Program-made: the position numbers and the translations under genes
The notes under the pieces: model-generated
What the model was told of the DNA's origin: nothing
The model's database searches: none
The model's input: only the letters and a program-made list of their open reading frames with translations
Origin: Aliiroseovarius salicola
GTDB lineage: Bacteria; Pseudomonadota; Alphaproteobacteria; Rhodobacterales; Rhodobacteraceae
Direction: 5' to 3'
DNA length: 39,624 nt
NCBI RefSeq assembly: GCF_027891095.1
Contig: NZ_JAQIIO010000016.1
Location: 1-39,624 of the forward strand
In this document: in pieces, positions 1-8,348 of the stretch
Layout: each line of letters starts with the position of its first letter
Position numbering within the stretch: the stretch's first letter is position 1

Positions 1-381
1 CGCCATCATCAACCCGTTTTCCGCAGCACCAGAGAGCCCTTCGGCGTAAATACCCAATTGGGCCGCCAATTCGGAAAACTCTTCCCAACGCTCCCAGATT
101 GCATCCTTGGCCTCTGAGGGCATGCCACCGGATCCTTCAGGGAACAATGTGGTCATGCTTTCGCCTGCATGATCAGAAAACGTGGCGGCCGCCTGCCGGA
201 CAACCTCTGCGTCATAAGCGGTCTCGCCCCGCATCATTGGCGTGATCATCTTCACCGCCTTGCCCATGGCATCCATGGCATCCATGCGCTCTTTGACAAT
301 GCCTGTCGCTCCACCATGAGCAAATGCTGCTACGCCCGTGGCGCAGGTGAAAACTGCCGCAATTACACTGCTGTACTTCAT
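1..381 (-). CDS. Cytochrome c' family protein, C-terminal part beyond left edge
   Basis: Periplasmic c-type cytochrome of the cytochrome c'/c-556 four-helix family, which binds heme through a C-terminal CXXCH. Only the first 127 residues are in the window, so that heme motif cannot be seen. Visible are a signal peptide (MKYSSVIAAVF..., likely cut after AFA near residue 21) and the helical segment GIVKERMDAMDAMGKAVK (about 27-44), which is typical of the family's first helix. The start has a GAGG ribosome site 8 bases upstream. It is the last seen gene of a leftward operon with an L,D-transpeptidase, a cytochrome c and a small secreted protein, four bases after the stop of the preceding gene. 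Role is probably electron transfer or ligand (NO) binding; the latter is inference only. Confidence 0.85.
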   Translation of the reverse strand, partial: MKYSSVIAAVFTCATGVAAFAHGGATGIVKERMDAMDAMGKAVKMITPMMRGETAYDAEVVRQAAATFSDHAGESMTTLFPEGSGGMPSEAKDAIWERWEEFSELAAQLGIYAEGLSGAAENGLMMA

Positions 382-385
382 TGAT

Positions 386-778
386 TTAATCCTCGATATG
401 TCGACTTTTCTTAAGCTTTGGTACAAGGATTATTCTTCGCGGGGGTGGTATGTCGAATGCTGGTATCCACCCGTCAGGTTCAAACGCTGCAAATTGCACT
501 CGCGATTTTCTGAAACTTGGCAAACCCGGCTCGTTGGCGTGCAGAGGGAGTGCAGCGACGGTGAAACAATCGAGACCGGGATGACAATGCCCGGTTTCAA
601 TCTCTGCGGCTGAAGGATGCGTCACGTCTTGCACTTCGCCAGACGCCACACCTAGATCCCAAGGCGTCGCCGAATGCGCCTCGGCCGTATCAGGAAATCC
701 CGCACCCCCAATCAGACCACCAAAAAGTACAATGGCAATCAGTCTGAACAAAGATGCGAAGATCAGTTCCGTCATCAA
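386..778 (-). CDS. Small secreted Cys/His protein, function unknown
   Basis: 130 residues, not assigned to a family with confidence. It has an N-terminal hydrophobic segment (about residues 5-27) that looks like a signal peptide or anchor. A compact metal-ligand-like motif, HCHPGLDC, lies at 64-71 (C65 and C71, with HP between). A proline-rich PPPRR stretch follows near 111-115 and a basic tail ends the protein. Its start overlaps the stop of the upstream cytochrome c gene (ATGA), so it is translationally coupled to it. The CX5C-with-HP layout recurs in the secreted protein at 27974-28336. It could be a distant DUF2946-like metal-locus protein. A periplasmic metal or heme handling role is inference from context. 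Confidence 0.6.
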   Translation of the reverse strand: MMTELIFASLFRLIAIVLFGGLIGGAGFPDTAEAHSATPWDLGVASGEVQDVTHPSAAEIETGHCHPGLDCFTVAALPLHANEPGLPSFRKSRVQFAAFEPDGWIPAFDIPPPRRIILVPKLKKSRHIED

Positions 779-1227
779 TTGATCCCGTTCTCGCGCTGCA
801 ATTCCCGCACATACCGAGCAATATACTGAACATCTCCGCGGGTCAGGCCTTCAACCGGCGGCATGTCGCCGAATTTCCAATGGTGGGCGCGAACACCAAT
901 TTTTGCCGCTCGCTGAAACGCCTCATCCGCATGGTGGCTGGGCTCATAGATCTTGTGGATCAGCGGTGGGGCAACGCCATTTTGACCCGCAGCGTTTTCA
1001 CCATGACAAGCGGCACATTTTGCGTCGAACATGCGCTTTCCAATGACCGCATCAGACGAGAGTTCAGACGGAAGTTTAACAACCTCGATCGGATCTCCCA
1101 TGGCGATGTCGCTTGTATCCGGAGGAACCATCGAGTGCCCCTGAGGTGCAGGCTGCAACGCCTGCCAGCCCGCAGTAGCGATGCCTGCCAGAAGCGCGCC
1201 TCCGATAAATAGACCCCATTTGCTCAT
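775..1227 (-). CDS. Class I cytochrome c, membrane-anchored or secreted
   Basis: Periplasmic electron carrier with one heme c. The 150-residue protein has an N-terminal hydrophobic segment (residues 4-20) that may be an uncleaved anchor. The heme motif CAACH sits at 71-75, and a probable axial methionine lies in GDMPP (M122). A C-terminal helix, DVQYIARYVRELQ, is typical of class I cytochromes. The last four bases overlap the next gene (ATGA), and it lies 33 bases after the L,D-transpeptidase. Heme attachment could be served by the ccmFGHI set at 6152-10349. The redox partner is not visible. Confidence 0.88.
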   Translation of the reverse strand: MSKWGLFIGGALLAGIATAGWQALQPAPQGHSMVPPDTSDIAMGDPIEVVKLPSELSSDAVIGKRMFDAKCAACHGENAAGQNGVAPPLIHKIYEPSHHADEAFQRAAKIGVRAHHWKFGDMPPVEGLTRGDVQYIARYVRELQRENGIN

Positions 1228-1259
1228 CTTCTCATCCTCTGAACATCACTTTGCAACCG

Positions 1260-1841
1260 TCAGATCAGTTTGACCTGAGTGCCGACCGGAACACGGTCGT
1301 AGACCTCTTCGATTTGTTCGTTGAAAAGACCGATGCAGCCATTTGATGATCTGCGACCGATCTTGCGCGTATCCTGTGTGCCGTGAATGCGATAGTACTG
1401 CCAAGACAGGTAAAGCGCGCGCGTTCCCAGTGGATTGGCCGGATCGCCGCCTTTGATATAGGCGGGCCATTCCGGGTTGCGCTCCCGCATCGACGGTGTC
1501 GGCGCCCATCCTGGGTTTTTGCGTTTCTCGACAACTTCCGTATAGCCACGGCGTGTCAACTCGTCCGTCAGAGGCACAGAGGTCGGATAGACCCGCATCT
1601 CGCCATCTTCGGTCCAATGCTGAAGCACTTTTCTGTTGGTGTCGGAAAGCAGGATCCCCTTGCCCAATGATTTGAAATGGTCCCGCCACTCATGCAATGC
1701 GAAGGAAGAGATATTGCGCTGCACCAAAGGCGTTTGCACATTAGAAGGCGCTTGTTGCGCGCGCAGGACAGAAGGCGTCGCGATAAATGCCGCCGCACCG
1801 ATCAACATACTGCGCCTGTCACTTCTGAACGTGCCTGTCAT
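1260..1841 (-). CDS. L,D-transpeptidase (YkuD domain), Tat/Sec-exported
   Basis: Periplasmic enzyme of the YkuD family, which makes 3-3 crosslinks in peptidoglycan or attaches proteins to it. The catalytic signature is complete: HGT at 153-155 and SSNGCIGL at 166-173 with nucleophile C169. The open frame extends upstream to 2069. I chose the ATG at 1841 because it has an AAGAGG ribosome site and begins an export signal with an RR pair (FRSDRRSMLIGAAAF). The mature part is about 165 residues, compact for this family. It heads a leftward operon with a cytochrome c, a Cys/His protein and a cytochrome c'. An upstream tandem box (1930-1945) may control it. A second family member lies at 5002-5661. 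Confidence 0.9.
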   Translation of the reverse strand: MTGTFRSDRRSMLIGAAAFIATPSVLRAQQAPSNVQTPLVQRNISSFALHEWRDHFKSLGKGILLSDTNRKVLQHWTEDGEMRVYPTSVPLTDELTRRGYTEVVEKRKNPGWAPTPSMRERNPEWPAYIKGGDPANPLGTRALYLSWQYYRIHGTQDTRKIGRRSSNGCIGLFNEQIEEVYDRVPVGTQVKLI

Positions 1842-1880
1842 CTTGCCTCTTCTTTGGAGTCCCGGCTCGGAATTTCCGCA

Positions 1881-1909
1881 AATATCCCACCGAAGCCCCG
1901 TCGCATCAA
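1881..1909 (-). promoter_or_regulatory. Candidate promoter of the L,D-transpeptidase operon
   Basis: On the minus strand a TTGATG -35-like hexamer (1909-1904) is separated by exactly 17 bases from a GATATT -10-like hexamer (1886-1881). It lies 40 bases upstream of the ATG at 1841 and 20 bases downstream of the tandem box at 1930-1945. This is a visual match only. Confidence 0.35.
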
Positions 1910-1929
1910 CCTGTAGAGGGCAGGAGTTT

Positions 1930-1945
1930 TGTATCGATATGTATC
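1930..1945 (-). promoter_or_regulatory. Tandem box A, ACA-N4-GATACA type
   Basis: The minus strand reads GATACATATCGATACA, two identical GATACA units exactly 10 bases apart. That spacing places them on one DNA face, as expected for an OmpR-family dimer. The box lies in the divergent region, 88 bases from the L,D-transpeptidase start (1841) and 60 bases from the DUF2933 start (2006). On the plus strand it ends one base before a TTGACC hexamer (1947-1952), a possible -35 for the rightward operon. Related copies are at 12905, 12935, 15858 and 19968. Confidence 0.55.
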
Positions 1946-2005
1946 CTTGACCTTTACCAACAAGAGGCATGCATATGGGCACAACCCATGATGATGAGGT
2001 CCCTA

Positions 2006-2335
2006 ATGCACGATAAAACCCATTCCGAAACCGGAAACACGCCCAAGGCTCAGCCCGCATCTGGCCCAAGGATGATGCACCTTGCGATGCTCGTCTGTTG
2101 TGCTGTCATGCTGTTGCCTATCGCAGTTTATTTTCTCGCAGGTGGGACGATAGGAGAAGGTGGCACTGGCCTGTCTGCATTTGCTCCCTTGCTGCTATGT
2201 GTCGGAGCACATTTCCTAATGCACAGGGTGATGGGAAAGAGCTGTCACGCAAGTAAAGATAGTTCAGCTGCGGAAGAGCTTGAACCACAAACTCGGGATG
2301 TGACATCAACCGTGCCTCAGGTGAAACGAGGATGA
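2006..2335 (+). CDS. DUF2933-like small membrane protein
   Basis: 109 residues. The central part (MMHLAMLVCCAVMLLPIAV, then LLCVGAHFLMHRVMG) has two transmembrane segments with a CC pair and a following Cys-His segment (GKSCH). This matches the layout of the DUF2933 family, which is often found in heavy-metal and copper loci. The frame also offers ATGs at 1988, 1991 and 1994. I prefer 2006 because GAGG sits 6 bases before it. The stop is five bases before the next start. Function is unknown; membrane location near copper genes is what can be said. Confidence 0.7.
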   Translation: MHDKTHSETGNTPKAQPASGPRMMHLAMLVCCAVMLLPIAVYFLAGGTIGEGGTGLSAFAPLLLCVGAHFLMHRVMGKSCHASKDSSAAEELEPQTRDVTSTVPQVKRG

Positions 2336-2339
2336 AGCC

Positions 2340-2585
2340 TTGCCCATTCCCGGCTTTCTGCGAATTACTGTCTTCGGGTTGGTGTTAAGCGGGTGTGCAA
2401 CAGCTGGGAAACAATGCGACCAGCCAGTTCAGCCCAAACCAGCGCCCGATGATCGAACGCTGTCGGCACCAAAGGGATGCTGGATCACAAACGCATCCGA
2501 CGGTCTGGTCCAAACTTTTGAATGTGAAAATGGTCGTCAGGGATTGACGCTGTTGGATCCATCAAAGGGTATTGAAGGGGGATGA
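2340..2585 (+). CDS. Small lipoprotein, function unknown
   Basis: 81 residues beginning at a TTG codon preceded by GAGGATGAAG. The N-terminus is a lipoprotein signal with lipobox LSGC (acylated Cys 19). The mature part has three more cysteines (QCD, GCW, FEC) in about 60 residues, so a disulfide is possible. Its stop overlaps the start of the ScsB-like gene (ATGA), and it begins five bases after the DUF2933 stop. The three genes therefore look translationally coupled. A role as a periplasmic partner or substrate of the reductase is inference. Confidence 0.65.
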   Translation: MPIPGFLRITVFGLVLSGCATAGKQCDQPVQPKPAPDDRTLSAPKGCWITNASDGLVQTFECENGRQGLTLLDPSKGIEGG

Positions 2586-4780
2586 GAGGCATGAAACTGG
2601 AAATGCCAATTTCAGGGAAACGTCCCACACCGCTTCAGAGGTTTGTTAATTCTTCGACAGCCAGGATTATTTTGGTTCTGATCCTGGCGCTTGGTCTAAT
2701 CCACCTTATGACCGGCGCGGTCCGTGCGGCAACATCCGAAACATTCTCCAACGACGCAGTCAGTGCCAAGCTGATATCAGTTCAGGATGGTGTACCCCCC
2801 GGCAGCAAAACGCTGTCGGCAGCTCTTGATATAGAACTTTCAGCTGGATGGAAGACCTATTGGCGATCACCCGGAGAGGTTGGAATTCCTCCACAAATCC
2901 ATTGGACCGGTTCAAGCAATGTTGCCAATGTCGAAATGCTCTGGCCAGCGCCAGAACGGTTCACGGCCTTCGGGATCGAGAATTTCGGCTATCACAACGA
3001 AGTGGTCTTCCCGCTTAAAATCACACTCGATCGCCCTGGCGAACCTGTCGAGTTTAACGCGTCAGTTAATCTGCTGGTCTGTTCCGATGTGTGCGTACCG
3101 GAAACCTTTGACCTAGCCCTGTCTCTTGCCTCGGCATCGACAATTGACACAGTTTCAGCGGAACGTATCAGCACTTTCCTGTCACGGGTGCCGGTTGAAG
3201 GGGACCGGGCCGCAATCACCGGTGCGGTCGCTTCGGTTGACGGCCAATACTCTGAACTGACACTTGAACTGCGCAGTGACATCCCTTTTGAAACACCCGA
3301 TGTGTTTGCCGAGCTTGGCGAGGGAACAGCTCTGGGCAAGCCTGATATCCGTCTGAGTGAATCCAATCGCCGTCTTTGGGCACGTATTCCGATCCTGTCC
3401 GTTCGGAAAGAGTTTTACCATGATCCAGTGTTAACGGTGACAGATGGGCCAGCCCGTGCGCTGACAATTACACCAATCCTTGCCGATAGCCCGCCAACCC
3501 CACCGTTTAGCATAACCCAAGTGGCCCCGGATCTCGACCAAATGGCCTGGATCGCGATCATCGCCTTTCTTGGCGGGTTGATCTTGAATGTGATGCCCTG
3601 TGTCCTTCCCGTCCTATCGATCAAATTGTCGTCGGCGATCAAGGCACATGCGCGTGATCCCCGATCTGTTCGTGTGGGATTTCTGGTTGCTGCTGCCGGG
3701 GTCATGGCCTTCATGTGGATGCTCGCTGCCATCCTATATATCCTACAGCAATTGGGTGTGGCCGTCGGGTGGGGGCTACAGTTTCAGAACCCGGCGTTTA
3801 TCGCGCTGATCTTTGTCTTGCTGGCAATATTTGCCGCGAACCTGTTTGGCCTGTTTGAGTTCGGTCTGCCGTCTTCTCTGCAATCCCGCCTTGCCAATAC
3901 AGGAGGCCCATCCGTCCACTCGGCTGACTTTGCAACCGGATTTTTTGGTGCCGTTCTGGCAACCCCTTGCTCTGCTCCTTTTCTCGGAACAGCAATTGCA
4001 TTCGCACTATCCGGTCGCGGTATGGATATCTTTATTGTTTTTACCGCCCTGGGGCTCGGGCTTGCCCTGCCCTACCTGCTAGTTGCGGCCTTACCCGGGG
4101 TCGTTCGGGTGCTACCCAAACCCGGTCGATGGATGATCTGGCTGAAGCTGCTTCTTGGTGTTCTCCTTCTTGGTACGGCCCTATGGCTTCTTTGGGTACT
4201 CACCGGGGTTGCAGGCACGTTCTCCAGCTTCAGTGTTGCCGCGCTTTCTTTTGCACTGATACTGGTTTTAACATATCGCCCTCTACCTGCGGCCCCACGC
4301 GGATTGATAATTTTCCTGCTCGCGGTCCTTCCCATGGTGTCCGCCGAAAGTTTGGCGCAGGCGTCCTCAACCACGGTAGAACCCCAAGCTGGTGTCATGA
4401 ACTGGGTCAGCTTTGACCGCGGAGACATCGCTCGCAGGGTTTCACGGGGCGAAGTAGTCTTTCTGGATGTCACAGCCGACTGGTGCCTGACTTGCAAGGC
4501 CAACAAGGCATTGGTACTTGAACGCGATCCGGTCTTCTCTGCTATAAAAGGCAATGGCGTCGTCGCAATGCAAGCCGACTGGACCCGGCCAGACGAAAGT
4601 ATTGCCCGCTTTCTCGAAGCAAACAATCGCTATGGTATTCCCTTCAATGCGGTCTATGGCCCCGGTGCCCCTAACGGCATTCTACTGTCCGAAATACTTT
4701 CAGCTCAAGAAGTGTTGGCAGCCTTTAAAAATGCCCGTGGAACCGGTGCGCTTTCTAACACTCTTGCTGTTGGTCAATGA
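2582..4780 (+). CDS. scsB: ScsB/DsbD-family thiol:disulfide reductase
   Basis: Carries electrons across the inner membrane to periplasmic thiol partners. The three-part DsbD/ScsB layout is clear. An N-terminal signal or anchor (28-48) is followed by a periplasmic domain with a Cys pair (CSDVC, C167/C171). A transmembrane core of about eight helices (about 322-590) has the paired cysteines MPC (C340) and TPC (C463). A C-terminal thioredoxin-like domain has WCLTC (C635/C638). At 732 residues with a large N-terminal domain it fits ScsB (suppressor of copper sensitivity) better than plain DsbD. The start overlaps the lipoprotein stop; ATG 2591 with GAGAGG is an alternative. Such enzymes restore periplasmic thiols damaged by copper. 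Confidence 0.85.
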   Translation: MRGMKLEMPISGKRPTPLQRFVNSSTARIILVLILALGLIHLMTGAVRAATSETFSNDAVSAKLISVQDGVPPGSKTLSAALDIELSAGWKTYWRSPGEVGIPPQIHWTGSSNVANVEMLWPAPERFTAFGIENFGYHNEVVFPLKITLDRPGEPVEFNASVNLLVCSDVCVPETFDLALSLASASTIDTVSAERISTFLSRVPVEGDRAAITGAVASVDGQYSELTLELRSDIPFETPDVFAELGEGTALGKPDIRLSESNRRLWARIPILSVRKEFYHDPVLTVTDGPARALTITPILADSPPTPPFSITQVAPDLDQMAWIAIIAFLGGLILNVMPCVLPVLSIKLSSAIKAHARDPRSVRVGFLVAAAGVMAFMWMLAAILYILQQLGVAVGWGLQFQNPAFIALIFVLLAIFAANLFGLFEFGLPSSLQSRLANTGGPSVHSADFATGFFGAVLATPCSAPFLGTAIAFALSGRGMDIFIVFTALGLGLALPYLLVAALPGVVRVLPKPGRWMIWLKLLLGVLLLGTALWLLWVLTGVAGTFSSFSVAALSFALILVLTYRPLPAAPRGLIIFLLAVLPMVSAESLAQASSTTVEPQAGVMNWVSFDRGDIARRVSRGEVVFLDVTADWCLTCKANKALVLERDPVFSAIKGNGVVAMQADWTRPDESIARFLEANNRYGIPFNAVYGPGAPNGILLSEILSAQEVLAAFKNARGTGALSNTLAVGQ

Positions 4781-4868
4781 AACCGCATTCCTTTCCACTT
4801 CGCCAGCATCTCGTTGACCGATTGAATTGGGTCAAAACATTGTTCGAGTGATGGGGACTGGTATCGTT

Positions 4869-4902
4869 AAGCAAAAATGTCACCTTAGGGTGAATTTTGC
4901 TT
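4869..4902 (+). terminator. Stem-loop, probable terminator after scsB
   Basis: AAGCAAAA (4869-4876) pairs with TTTTGCTT (4895-4902), and inside it TCACC (4880-4884) pairs with GGTGA (4889-4893) around a TTAG loop. A T-run follows the inner stem on both strands. It lies 89 bases after the scsB stop and 100 bases before the next gene. Confidence 0.45.
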
Positions 4903-5001
4903 TGGTACACAGGAATGTGAATGGATCTCCGATCCAAATATCCTATTCTGAAGTCCCTTTTTTTTGTTGTTAGATTGATCAGGCGCGAGGATCGCTGACC
5001 T

Positions 5002-5661
5002 ATGTTGACAAAACGCCATTTCATCATTTCAACAGCAGCGCTTTTCTCTGCTCCCATTCCTTCTTTGGCCACTCCGGTATCCAACCGGACAAAGTGGTCA
5101 ACATGGGATGCGCGGGTGACCCCTACAAATTATGATCCGGCGACCTCAAATCCTTGGGGGCTGCACCAGCGCTTTCTGCCCCGACTGGTCGAGGCTAATC
5201 CGGGCCTGACGCCGGGCGATATTCACGTCGATGCGGTCGCGCGGTATCTCTATCATATCCGCAATGACGGCACGGCGATGCGATACGGCGTCGCCATCGC
5301 GCGCGGAAACCTGTACGAACCCGGAACCTACATGATCAGACGCAAGGCCAAATGGCCCACCTGGACCCCAACCGCAGCCATGATCAAACGGGATCCAGAG
5401 CTTTACGAACAGCATGCGGATGGAATGAACGGTGGTCCCACCAACCCTCTGGGGTCACGTGCGTTCTACCTTTTCGTAGGAAATCGGGACACTTATTTAC
5501 GCATCCATGGTTCACCTCATCCGCGCTCCATTGGTGGACGAGCCAGCTCGGGCTGCGTGCGCATGGTCATGGCCCACATTATCGACCTCTATGAACATGT
5601 CGCGACCGGCTCCACCGCTCATCTTTATCCTCCAGAAGACACTATAACAGCTGGCAGCTAG
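5002..5661 (+). CDS. Second L,D-transpeptidase (YkuD domain)
   Basis: 219-residue periplasmic peptidoglycan L,D-transpeptidase. A signal peptide covers residues 1-23 (ending SLA-TP). The YkuD catalytic signature is intact: IHG at 168-170 and SSGCVRM at 182-188 with nucleophile C185. It keeps the family stretch NPLGSRAFYLF (about 148-158) also seen in the enzyme at 1260-1841, but the two differ clearly in sequence and length. It stands alone between a probable terminator (4869-4902) and a convergent lipoprotein gene. It may add copper-resistant 3-3 crosslinks to the wall; LdtD-type enzymes are known to be copper sensitive in Escherichia coli. The link here is inference. Confidence 0.88.
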   Translation: MLTKRHFIISTAALFSAPIPSLATPVSNRTKWSTWDARVTPTNYDPATSNPWGLHQRFLPRLVEANPGLTPGDIHVDAVARYLYHIRNDGTAMRYGVAIARGNLYEPGTYMIRRKAKWPTWTPTAAMIKRDPELYEQHADGMNGGPTNPLGSRAFYLFVGNRDTYLRIHGSPHPRSIGGRASSGCVRMVMAHIIDLYEHVATGSTAHLYPPEDTITAGS

Positions 5662-5688
5662 AGACTGGCTGTAAATCCGGATTAGAAA

Positions 5689-5988
5689 TTACTCGGCCTG
5701 TTCGTTTTCTGTCGTTTCAAGGGCACGGGTGCAGATTGGGCGTCCCCTCACAGATCTGAGCGGAAGGAAAGTCGTTTCCACCGGCCCAACATGCCGATAG
5801 ACATAACAGCCGTCTTCCGGATTAAGTTTAACTGCTGTCAGGTCCTGATAAGGCGCGGCTACGGCCAAGACAGCATCTGGTAAACTCTCGATAATTCCAT
5901 CGTCACCACGTGCACTTGGACCTTGGTAGCTCGTGCAGGAAGCAAGTAGAAGAATTGTGCCACCTAACTGACCGATCGACTTGTACAT
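5689..5988 (-). CDS. Small lipoprotein, function unknown
   Basis: 99 residues with a lipoprotein signal (MYKSIGQLGGTILLLASC, lipobox LAS-C18). The mature part has two further cysteines (GCYVYRH and ICT) and no recognised domain. An AAGAGA ribosome site precedes the ATG. It is convergent with the L,D-transpeptidase gene, 27 bases apart, and is transcribed away from a 163-base spacer that separates it from ccmI. I cannot assign a function. Position in a periplasmic stress cluster suggests a cell-envelope role. Confidence 0.65.
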   Translation of the reverse strand: MYKSIGQLGGTILLLASCTSYQGPSARGDDGIIESLPDAVLAVAAPYQDLTAVKLNPEDGCYVYRHVGPVETTFLPLRSVRGRPICTRALETTENEQAE

Positions 5989-6151
5989 TGCAGAATCTCT
6001 TGTTGTTTAGTGGAGGAACGTCCGGGACCTCATTAACCCATCATTGCGAACCATTCTCGCTATGAGCAAGTGTCACATGGTTGATTAACTGCGCATATGG
6101 CCAAGTTACACAATCAAGTTTGTCGGATTTTTTACCCGTATACGCAAACAC

Positions 6152-7312
6152 TTACTCCTGCAATTCCGACAACGCCTGATCAACAAGCTTGTGTCGCGGA
6201 TCATCCGAGCTCAAGCTGGCCAACAACTTTTCGGCCATTTTCAACGCCTCTATAGCCTGATCTGTTTCACCAAGAACAGTATAAGCGTTTCCAAGGCGCA
6301 GCCATCCATCCAGATCATCAGGAGCGTTTTGCAAACGCGTCGCAAGACGGCCCACCATCGACCTGATGAATTCCGCGCGATCCTGACCACTCATCTCCTC
6401 AGCAGCTGCAACATCTTCTTCAGTTGGGCCAGGTGCATCAGCAACAACCGGAGCATAATCAGTCAAAGACACCCGATCACGTCCCAGCTTTTCACCAATG
6501 CTGTTTGCCTGCGCCACAAATGCCTCCATCCAGGGTGCGAACCCGTCTGCTGTGTCCAGTTGTGACACAAGAAGATCATGTGCGGCGGGTTCCTCCCCCC
6601 TCTGAGACAGAGCCAGGGACTTGTAGAAAATGCCGGCCGGGTTGCTCGGGTCGAGCACCACTGCCCTGTCAATGGCGGTCTCTGCCTTGGGTGTTACGAT
6701 GCCCTGCTCGGCACTTACCAACGCTTCCGCCAGCATCGAATATGTGGCGGAGGTGGCGTCAGCGCGTTCGGCAACTGTTTCAAATGCCTCCACCGCCCGG
6801 TCAAAATCCCCCATTCGGTAATAAGTCTGCCCCAGAAGCATCCAGCCTTCTGATGCACCGCCGTCCGGTTCGGACGTCAGTCGGGCATAGAGTTTGTCAG
6901 TGATCTCGACGATCTTCTGTCGCTCGGCACGTTCGGCCTGCCTGTCTGCATAAGCAAGGCTCGATATTTCGGGAGATCCCATAAGCGCATAATACGCGAT
7001 CGCTGCGGCAGGAACAAAAAGCGCAGACGACCACAGCAAGCCCCGACCGGTTCCCCCGTCAGCGATCCGTCCGGGGGCACCTCTGCGCGCAGCGGTGAGC
7101 ATACGCCGTTTGATCTCAAGCTGAGCTGCATTGGCTTCAGTCTTTGATATCAGGTTTCGATCCAGATCACGCTGCACCTCATCCAGCTGATCGACCAGAA
7201 CCGCCGGTGTCGTATCCTCGATGACCAACGGCTTGTTATTCTTCCGGACCAATGGCCAAATCACAAAACCCACCGAAATCGCGGCCAGAAGCCCCATCCA
7301 TGCGATGATCAT
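6152..7312 (-). CDS. ccmI: Cytochrome c biogenesis protein CcmI (CycH)
   Basis: Apocytochrome c chaperone of the System I maturation pathway in the inner membrane. The 386-residue protein starts with a transmembrane helix (MIIAWMGLLAAISVGFVIW), then a cytoplasmic leucine-rich stretch (about 25-75), a second helix near 90-110 and a periplasmic TPR domain. TPR-like motifs include GWMLLGQTYYRMGDFDRAVE (about 155-174) and GWLRLGNAYTVLGETDQAIE near 340-360. Its start overlaps the ccmH stop by four bases. It is the last gene of a ccmF-G-H-I run. Confidence 0.92.
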   Translation of the reverse strand: MIIAWMGLLAAISVGFVIWPLVRKNNKPLVIEDTTPAVLVDQLDEVQRDLDRNLISKTEANAAQLEIKRRMLTAARRGAPGRIADGGTGRGLLWSSALFVPAAAIAYYALMGSPEISSLAYADRQAERAERQKIVEITDKLYARLTSEPDGGASEGWMLLGQTYYRMGDFDRAVEAFETVAERADATSATYSMLAEALVSAEQGIVTPKAETAIDRAVVLDPSNPAGIFYKSLALSQRGEEPAAHDLLVSQLDTADGFAPWMEAFVAQANSIGEKLGRDRVSLTDYAPVVADAPGPTEEDVAAAEEMSGQDRAEFIRSMVGRLATRLQNAPDDLDGWLRLGNAYTVLGETDQAIEALKMAEKLLASLSSDDPRHKLVDQALSELQE

Positions 7313-7782
7313 GTCGTTTCTCCCGACTTGTGCTGATCAATGAATTGTTTGATTTCACGCTCCTCGGCATCGCTCAGGACCTTCGGAACGGATTTTTTCC
7401 GCCTCTTACGCATCGCGACGGCAACAATGCCAATTGCGACTGCAACCATCCCCAGAGGCGCGAACCAAAGCACATAGGTTTTCTCGTTCAGCGGTGGCTT
7501 CAACAGAACATAGTCTCCATAACGAGCCTGAATAAATGCCACGACTTCTTTATCGCTGTCCCCCGACACAAGGCGTTCACGCACCAGAAGCCGCAGGTCG
7601 CGCGCCACGCCCGCGTTGGAACTGTCGATGTCTTGATTGAGACACACCACGCAGCGCAACTCCTTCGAGATTTCACGTGCCCGTGACTCCAAAGCAGAGT
7701 CATCCAGCATTTCATCAGGCTCCACTGCAAGCGCTGCCAATGGCAGAGACAGTGCCAGAATGAGGGAAAAATATCTCAGCAT
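7309..7782 (-). CDS. ccmH: Cytochrome c biogenesis protein CcmH (CcmL)
   Basis: Periplasm-facing thiol protein that reduces the heme-binding CXXCH of apocytochromes. It has 157 residues: a signal peptide (1-19), the family motif LRCVVCLNQ (42-50; active C44 and C47), and a C-terminal membrane helix (about 105-124) followed by a basic tail. The frame extends upstream to 7935, but the ATG at 7782 is right because it overlaps the ccmG stop (TAATG) and starts a signal peptide. It lacks the extra TPR domain of E. coli CcmH, which here is the separate CcmI. Confidence 0.92.
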   Translation of the reverse strand: MLRYFSLILALSLPLAALAVEPDEMLDDSALESRAREISKELRCVVCLNQDIDSSNAGVARDLRLLVRERLVSGDSDKEVVAFIQARYGDYVLLKPPLNEKTYVLWFAPLGMVAVAIGIVAVAMRKRRKKSVPKVLSDAEEREIKQFIDQHKSGETT

Positions 7783-8345
7783 TACAAGTCCTCTCGGCTG
7801 ATGGCACCTGACTGAACGAGAGCTTCGCGGAACTTTCCAACGGCGTCCTCGCCCACCACAGGGCCGACATAACGGTAAAGTACAGTTCCGTCCGGGCCGA
7901 TGATGAAGGTTTCCGGTACCCCGGAAATTCCCCATTCGATCCCGGCACGCCCGGACTGATCCGATCCGATCCGCGCATAGGGGTTTCCGAGTTCAGCAAG
8001 CCAGCGGGCCGCGTCCTCGGGTTTGTCCTTATAGTTGATTCCGAACAGTGTTATGTCGTCACGCTGGACCAGACTGGTCAGAACCGCATGTTCCGCACGG
8101 CAGGGCACACACCATGAGGCAAAGACATTCATGACCACAGGGGTCGCATTGCCAGTCAGGTCTGAACGCGCCAGACCGGGGGTGTCTACACCCGCGACAG
8201 GCTCCAGGGCAAACTCTGGTGCAGGTTGCGAAATCAGGACCGAAGGAACCTCATTCGGATCCCTCTCCGGGTTCAAGCCCCAAAGAAAAAAACCACCAAA
8301 AACAACCGCGATCAAGAGAGGTGTAAGAGCAAGTATGCGTCCCAT
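7782..8345 (-). CDS. ccmG: CcmG/DsbE thioredoxin-like protein
   Basis: Membrane-tethered periplasmic thioredoxin that passes reductant to CcmH and apocytochrome c. The 187 residues comprise an N-terminal membrane anchor (6-23), the start of the fold at PAPEFALEPV (41-50), the active site FASWCVPC (75-82; C79 and C82), and the family's GVPETFIIGPDG near 140-151 with the cis-proline. It is coupled to ccmF upstream (3 bases between) and to ccmH downstream (overlap). Confidence 0.92.
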   Translation of the reverse strand: MGRILALTPLLIAVVFGGFFLWGLNPERDPNEVPSVLISQPAPEFALEPVAGVDTPGLARSDLTGNATPVVMNVFASWCVPCRAEHAVLTSLVQRDDITLFGINYKDKPEDAARWLAELGNPYARIGSDQSGRAGIEWGISGVPETFIIGPDGTVLYRYVGPVVGEDAVGKFREALVQSGAISREDL

Positions 8346-8348
8346 GAT

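Noticed and set aside
1947-1977. MerR-type promoter with long spacer before the DUF2933 gene
   Set aside because: TTGACC is plausible as -35, but the dyad (CCTTT...AGAGG) is imperfect and the -10 is weak; the adjoining tandem box explains the site better.
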